In this document: positions 1-4,383 of the stretch, in pieces
How positions within the stretch are numbered: the stretch's first letter is position 1
Layout: each line of letters opens with the position of its first letter
DNA from: Bacteroidales bacterium UBA1179
GTDB lineage: Bacteria > Bacteroidota > Bacteroidia > Bacteroidales > Bacteroidaceae
Length of the DNA: 7,293 bases
Direction of reading: 5' to 3'
Assembly (NCBI GenBank): GCA_002309915.1
Contig: DBYT01000073.1
Span: 1,311-8,603 of the forward strand
Position numbers and translations under genes: made by a program
Notes under the pieces: generated by a model
The model's input: only the letters and a program-made list of their open reading frames with translations
What the model was told of the DNA's origin: nothing
The model's database searches: none

Positions 1-267
1 ATGATCGGTGCTGCCATGGGCGGTGAGAAGTTCGAGTGGCCTGCAGGTTGCTACGTAAACAACTCACAGTTCCAGAACGTAATGATGGCTATGCCTTCAA
101 CCATCGACGCTACCGGCGTTCACTACACTGACGTCAAGGGTACCGCTACTGAGATGGCTGACATTGAGGCCAGCTACAAACACCTCCAGGCTATGCGTGA
201 CGAGGTTATCTCACTGGGCGTTCTCCCCGCAGTAAGCGAGTGGAAGAAATACAACCCGAATCTCTGA
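1..267 (+). CDS. mdh: C-terminal end of a putative lactate/malate dehydrogenase (5'-truncated)
   Basis: The frame is open from the first base and stops at TGA 265-267, giving 88 residues. The ATG at base 1 is probably an internal methionine, because no upstream sequence is visible and the peptide starts in what looks like the middle of a domain. From memory of the family, the stretch GGEKFEWPAGCYV, the following VMMAMPSTID, and the end ISLGVLPAVSEWKKYNPNL resemble the C-terminus of the roughly 330-residue NAD-dependent malate/lactate dehydrogenase of Bacteroidales, which interconverts malate and oxaloacetate in the cytoplasm. The catalytic histidine and the Rossmann fold would lie upstream and are not visible, so the activity cannot be confirmed here. 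Codon choice is rich in GCT, GGT, ACC and AAC, as in highly expressed housekeeping genes, unlike the regulators downstream. A strong terminator follows 20 bases after the stop, separating it from the next gene. The family assignment is from recall, not from a search. Confidence 0.65.
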   Translation: MIGAAMGGEKFEWPAGCYVNNSQFQNVMMAMPSTIDATGVHYTDVKGTATEMADIEASYKHLQAMRDEVISLGVLPAVSEWKKYNPNL

Positions 268-286
268 TTCAGGTAACAGTATCAGC

Positions 287-322
287 AAAGGGCGTGCGGT
301 TTTTTCCGTACGCCCTTTTTTT
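287..322 (+). terminator. Intrinsic (Rho-independent) terminator after the dehydrogenase gene
   Basis: GGGCGTGCGG (290-299) pairs with CCGTACGCCC (306-315). This gives a 10-bp GC-rich stem with one G-U wobble and a six-T loop (300-305). A run of seven T follows at 316-322. The A run at 287-289 can extend the stem by pairing with the first T residues, so the hairpin might also work on antisense transcripts. It lies 20 bases after the stop codon and should insulate the regulator gene from upstream transcription. Confidence 0.93.
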
Positions 323-345
323 CTGCAAAAAAAACGTTAGTTTTG
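316..345 (+). promoter_or_regulatory. Candidate Bacteroides-type promoter for the first HTCS gene
   Basis: TAGTTTTG at 338-345 matches the Bacteroidota -7 consensus TAnnTTTG at every defined position. A clear -33 TTTG is missing. The only candidate is the T run at 316-322, which is also the tail of the preceding terminator (TTTT at 316-319 leaves an 18-nt gap). Transcription would start at about 350-352, giving a leader of roughly 20 nt before the ATG at 370. The strong -7 with a weak -33 fits a modestly expressed regulator. No operator-like repeat was seen between 323 and 369. Confidence 0.55.
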
Positions 346-369
346 TAGTGATATAAAGGGCATTACAAT

Positions 370-3300
370 ATGAGGAGATTCATTGCTTTATCACTTGCAT
401 TACTATATACCTCTCTGACATGGGCAGTAAGCGGTCTGTCCATCTCCCAAAGCACCATAGGAAACGGACTTGAAAGCCAGACTCTCAACGTACTGGAAAA
501 AGACAGGCTGGGTCGCCTGTGGGTAGGCTCTGATGTGGGTCTTTCCGTAATATCCAACGGTACCGTCACCAATATCAGGGAGATTGTATCTGAAGGAGGA
601 CTTGTAATGCTGGGCAATGTGAACGCCATAGCCTGCACTGACAATATTCTGCTGGCATGTGAAGACCGCATCCTCTGCTATGACCACAAGAACAAGTTCG
701 CGGTAACGCTCAAATACAACGACATCATACTCAAGACCAAGGATTTCCTGCTTGAAGGAGATGTAGCCACCTTCTATGATTCCAACATGCATGCTCTCTT
801 TTCATTTGACATGGAGAGTCAGGAATGCAGGATGGTCGCCTCTTTCCCCAACAAGGAAGACTATGATTTCGTAAAGATACTTCGCGCCGAATCCGACGCC
901 TCGGTCATCTATCTTGCCGATGACAAGCTGGGTCTCTACCGGTTCAACCTGAGCACGGAGTCTCTTGACCACGTATCAGGAACCGACAGGCCAATCATTG
1001 CCAAGGCAACGGCCATAGACAGAAGCAATATTATCTGGCTTTCCGTACCCTCACAAGGATTGAAGGGATACTATATCAACGGCAACTATGAGAAAGTAGC
1101 CCAATACGACTCCAAGAGCGTGGGTCTTCTTTCAGATGACATCTCACTCATCACTCCCCTTCCCAACGGAAACCTGCTTACAGCCCATACGGAAGCAGGC
1201 GTCTGCATCATCGGCCGAACCAACATCATCGACAATGATAAAGTCAGTGTGGAGACAATCGACAACCTCAAGAACGTAACATCCACCCTCGTCAACTCCG
1301 AGGATCGTGAAACACTTTACGCCACGGCAGGTTACGGACTCATCTCCATCAAAAAGTCTTTCATCGGACAGATACGTCATCTTTACGAGCACAATAACGG
1401 AATAATCAGTCTTGAAAACTACATATCGGCCTATGAGGAACCAGAGGGGACGGTGATAATGGCGACCATGAGCAACGGTCTGTGCAGGATTGATCCTGTC
1501 AATCAGCAGAGAAACATACTGAAAGGGACCGAAAAGCTCAGGATAGTCTCCATGTGCCCTATAGATGATGATATCATCCTTATGGCCGATGCAAACAAGG
1601 GACTGCTGTTCTTTAACCGCATACTGGGAAAGATTGTTTCGCCGGGTTCACGTTATCCCGATATTCCCACACCCTCTTATGCAGACCTTAGGAACATAAA
1701 GATGACCAGCGCCGAAAACGGCGATATATTCATATTCAATGTAAGTTCGCACCATTACGTCTACAGGAAAGGCTCTGCCAGACTTGAAGAGCTGTTCCTG
1801 TTCTCAAAGGACGATGAAGCCGTCAAACTTGTAGAGAATGCCTGCTCAACCCCATATGCAGTATATGTCACTTACAGAGGAACCATCATAGAGATAAACT
1901 ACACCTCGCTTGAAAGCAAGTGCATTTACCAGAACAAGGACAAGGTCATACACAACATAACCTCACTTGAGCCCAACTCCAAAGGAGACCTGTTCTTTAC
2001 CGAACCGGCCGGACTGCACCGTTTTGATCCTCGTTCCAACTTTGACGAGATACTGGTGGAGACATGGGGTAACGGCCGTTTCATGAACATAGCCGTCGAT
2101 ACCAGGGACCGTATATGGTTCACCACTACCGATGAATACGTCCAGATGTATGACTTTGACAGGAAGGAACTCCTGCTCTACTCCATTGAGGACGGCGTAC
2201 CGAGTTCCCGTTTCCTGAACACTTTCTCACTCTGCACCGAATCGGGCATAATCCTGTTCCCCAACTCAGTCGGAGTGGTGACCATAAACACCAACGGTTC
2301 GCTGATGATTGACACACCGCCGGTAGATGTCATATGTACCGCGGCCCACACCGAGAAAAAGGATTATACCCAGGAAGAGATACAGAACTCCATCGGGAAT
2401 CCTTTGAGACTGCCCATCAAGTACAAGGAACTGAACCTGGAATTCTCGGCCAACTCATTCAACCCCACCTACCCTCACCTGATTATTTACGACATATACA
2501 GGAATGACATACTGGTAAGGGCCATAAGCTCGACCGGAACATCCATAACCATCCCCAGACTGGATAACGGAATCTACAACGTAGTCATAAGGCAGGCTTA
2601 CCGCAAAGGACTCAGCGAGCCCCAGACTATACTCAGGTTCAGTGTTCCCAAACATTTCCTGGGTACCATACCCGGCGTACTCACCGCGCTCCTGCTCATG
2701 CTTGGATTCGGTTACTCCATAGCACGCATTTCAAGCAGCAGGGAGAAGAACCGTCTGGAGAAGGCCATCGCCGCCCAGGACATCAAGAACCGTGAGGACA
2801 AGATTGCATTCCTTTCAAACATAGCCCACGAGCTGCGTACACCGCTGTCACTCATATACAATCCTGTCAAGGACTTCCTGCAGGAGAAATCAGTGGACGG
2901 TATCGACTATGAGCGTATGGAGCGCATATTCAACCAGGTCAACAAGATGACGGTAATGGTCAATATGATCCTGGACAGCAGCCGTGCCGATGTCAACAAG
3001 GCCGATATCCTTATTGAAGAGGTTAACCTGAATGAATGGCTCAACTTCCTGCTCGAGGATTACCGCATTGACTGTTACAGCAAGGGATTCAGCCTCAAGT
3101 TCATGATGGACAACAACATCGGCATGGTGTCCATAGACAAGAGAATCATTGAGACCGGACTCTCCAATATGGTCAACAACGCCATCAAATACAGCACCAG
3201 CGGAACAACCATCACCGTCAGCACCGAGAAGGTAGGCGATACCATCCGCGTATCGGTCAAGGACCAGGGACGCGGATTCTCATGTGACCCCGAGGACCTG

Positions 3301-4311
3301 TTCAAACGTTATTACAGGGAGAGCACCGACAACTCCATACCCGGCTACGGTCTGGGTCTCCCCTATGCCAGACTTCAGTTGAGCCTTATCGGAGGTATAA
3401 TGTCGGCATTCAACAATGAGGACGGCGTGGGCTCAACCTTCTTCATGGAGTTCCCGTCGGCCCCCCACAAGAAAGGATCCGTTTCCAAGCCCAAGGAATC
3501 CGGCAATACCGAAAACAGTACTCTGGAAGGCATGGCCCAGGATTTCGATACCAACGACATGACCGTTCTGTTTGTCTGCGCCGACAAGAAGGAATCAGAA
3601 TCCTTCTGCGATCAGTATGACGGCTTGTTCAGGGACATCCATACAGCCGCAAACGGAAAAGCGGCCGTCACTCTGCTTAAGAGTACCGACATCGACATTG
3701 TGGTAAGTGATGTCGACATGCCTCAGATGGACGGATTCGAACTGTGCCGATACATAAAGAGCACACTTGACATCAGTCATATACCAGTCATTCTGCTGAC
3801 AACACGCAGCGACGAGCGAAACAAGACCCTGGGTTACAAGATGGGTGCCGACGCATTCATTCCCAAACCGTATGATGTCAAGCAGATGTTAGCCCTGATA
3901 CGCAGCCAGCTTGGCGGCAGGTTCGAGATAAAGCGTCAGTACAATTTCGGATTCTTCAGCAAGATGAGTTCCGACCAGACATTCAGCGTAACTGATGAGG
4001 AGTTCATAGGTTCACTCAACTCACTGATAGAACAGTTCATATCAGATCCTTCACTCAGTGAAGAATACATTCTCAAGCAGACCGGAACCTCACGCGCAGT
4101 CATGCTCAAAAAGATGAAGGGACTGTTGGGTACTGACCTGACCAATTATCTTACAAGGATAAGGGTAAGCATTATCAAGGATAAACTGACCGGTACTGAC
4201 GAAGACCTTCAGACCATAGCCAACGAGACCGGATTTACCAGTGTTGACACTATGAGCAAGGTATTCAAACGGGAAACCGGCAAAAACCTGGAGGACGTAC
4301 GGCAGACTTAA
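370..4311 (+). CDS. Hybrid two-component system sensor/regulator (HTCS), complete
   Basis: This 1313-residue protein combines a sensor kinase and its response regulator in one chain. Residues 1-19 form a signal peptide (MRR, hydrophobic core, TWA end). Residues 20 to about 684 are a periplasmic beta-propeller sensor with degenerate Reg_prop-type blades: RLWVGSDVGLS at 49-59, IIWLS at 221-225, GTVIMAT at 360-366, RIWFTTT at 581-587. A Y_Y_Y-like Ig domain spans about 685-760 and a membrane helix about 764-786. The cytoplasmic HisKA domain carries phospho-acceptor His820 in AHELRTP. The HATPase has its N box at 932-942, DQGRG at 965-969 and GYGLGL at 992-997. After a polar linker (about 1029-1063) comes a receiver with Asp1114, Thr1144 and Lys1166, then an AraC-type HTH domain (about 1209-1313). 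Its acidic pair is atypical (CAD at 1070-1072). Family members sense glycan fragments and activate polysaccharide-utilisation genes; the ligand and target here are unknown. There is no clear Shine-Dalgarno; the start is chosen because it yields an intact signal peptide just after the promoter. Confidence 0.97.
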   Translation: MRRFIALSLALLYTSLTWAVSGLSISQSTIGNGLESQTLNVLEKDRLGRLWVGSDVGLSVISNGTVTNIREIVSEGGLVMLGNVNAIACTDNILLACEDRILCYDHKNKFAVTLKYNDIILKTKDFLLEGDVATFYDSNMHALFSFDMESQECRMVASFPNKEDYDFVKILRAESDASVIYLADDKLGLYRFNLSTESLDHVSGTDRPIIAKATAIDRSNIIWLSVPSQGLKGYYINGNYEKVAQYDSKSVGLLSDDISLITPLPNGNLLTAHTEAGVCIIGRTNIIDNDKVSVETIDNLKNVTSTLVNSEDRETLYATAGYGLISIKKSFIGQIRHLYEHNNGIISLENYISAYEEPEGTVIMATMSNGLCRIDPVNQQRNILKGTEKLRIVSMCPIDDDIILMADANKGLLFFNRILGKIVSPGSRYPDIPTPSYADLRNIKMTSAENGDIFIFNVSSHHYVYRKGSARLEELFLFSKDDEAVKLVENACSTPYAVYVTYRGTIIEINYTSLESKCIYQNKDKVIHNITSLEPNSKGDLFFTEPAGLHRFDPRSNFDEILVETWGNGRFMNIAVDTRDRIWFTTTDEYVQMYDFDRKELLLYSIEDGVPSSRFLNTFSLCTESGIILFPNSVGVVTINTNGSLMIDTPPVDVICTAAHTEKKDYTQEEIQNSIGNPLRLPIKYKELNLEFSANSFNPTYPHLIIYDIYRNDILVRAISSTGTSITIPRLDNGIYNVVIRQAYRKGLSEPQTILRFSVPKHFLGTIPGVLTALLLMLGFGYSIARISSSREKNRLEKAIAAQDIKNREDKIAFLSNIAHELRTPLSLIYNPVKDFLQEKSVDGIDYERMERIFNQVNKMTVMVNMILDSSRADVNKADILIEEVNLNEWLNFLLEDYRIDCYSKGFSLKFMMDNNIGMVSIDKRIIETGLSNMVNNAIKYSTSGTTITVSTEKVGDTIRVSVKDQGRGFSCDPEDLFKRYYRESTDNSIPGYGLGLPYARLQLSLIGGIMSAFNNEDGVGSTFFMEFPSAPHKKGSVSKPKESGNTENSTLEGMAQDFDTNDMTVLFVCADKKESESFCDQYDGLFRDIHTAANGKAAVTLLKSTDIDIVVSDVDMPQMDGFELCRYIKSTLDISHIPVILLTTRSDERNKTLGYKMGADAFIPKPYDVKQMLALIRSQLGGRFEIKRQYNFGFFSKMSSDQTFSVTDEEFIGSLNSLIEQFISDPSLSEEYILKQTGTSRAVMLKKMKGLLGTDLTNYLTRIRVSIIKDKLTGTDEDLQTIANETGFTSVDTMSKVFKRETGKNLEDVRQT

Positions 4312-4332
4312 GAAAGAAAGGACCGTTTGCCG
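4300..4332 (+). other. Hairpin spanning the stop codon of the first HTCS gene
   Basis: CGGCAGAC (4300-4307) can pair with GTTTGCCG (4325-4332) to form an 8-bp stem with one G-U pair and a 17-nt A/G-rich loop containing the TAA stop. It is not a classical terminator: the loop is long and the nearest T run (five T at 4343-4347) begins 11 nt after the stem. It could weaken read-through or affect mRNA stability, or be chance. Its 3' arm overlaps the possible -33 element of the next gene. Confidence 0.3.
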
Positions 4333-4357
4333 GATATATTGATTTTTACTACATTAG
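4326..4357 (+). promoter_or_regulatory. Candidate Bacteroides-type promoter for the second HTCS gene
   Basis: TTTG at 4326-4329 is an exact -33 match. It is followed after 20 nt by TACATTAG at 4350-4357, one mismatch from the -7 consensus TAnnTTTG. The spacing fits the known Bacteroides arrangement. The predicted start at about 4362-4364 would leave a leader of about 20 nt before the ATG at 4384, much like the first HTCS gene. This suggests the second gene can be transcribed on its own, although no convincing terminator stops read-through from the first. Confidence 0.5.
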
Positions 4358-4383
4358 CACAACAATCACAGAATTTCAGTCAT

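Noticed and set aside
1..267. Reading the first 88 codons as a complete small protein starting at the ATG at base 1.
   Set aside because: The sequence resembles the C-terminal part of a larger dehydrogenase and the ATG coincides with the window edge. A full-length small gene is unlikely.
363..792. Overlapping minus-strand open frames (363-671 and 403-792) opposite the start of the first HTCS gene.
   Set aside because: They oppose the signal peptide and first propeller blade of a clear gene and show no recognisable protein features. The two also overlap each other in different frames, as expected for chance frames.
4300..4347. The hairpin after the first HTCS gene as an intrinsic terminator.
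   Set aside because: The stem is only 8 bp with a 17-nt loop, and no T run follows immediately. The five-T run starts 11 nt further on, so termination is doubtful and the element is listed only as a hairpin.
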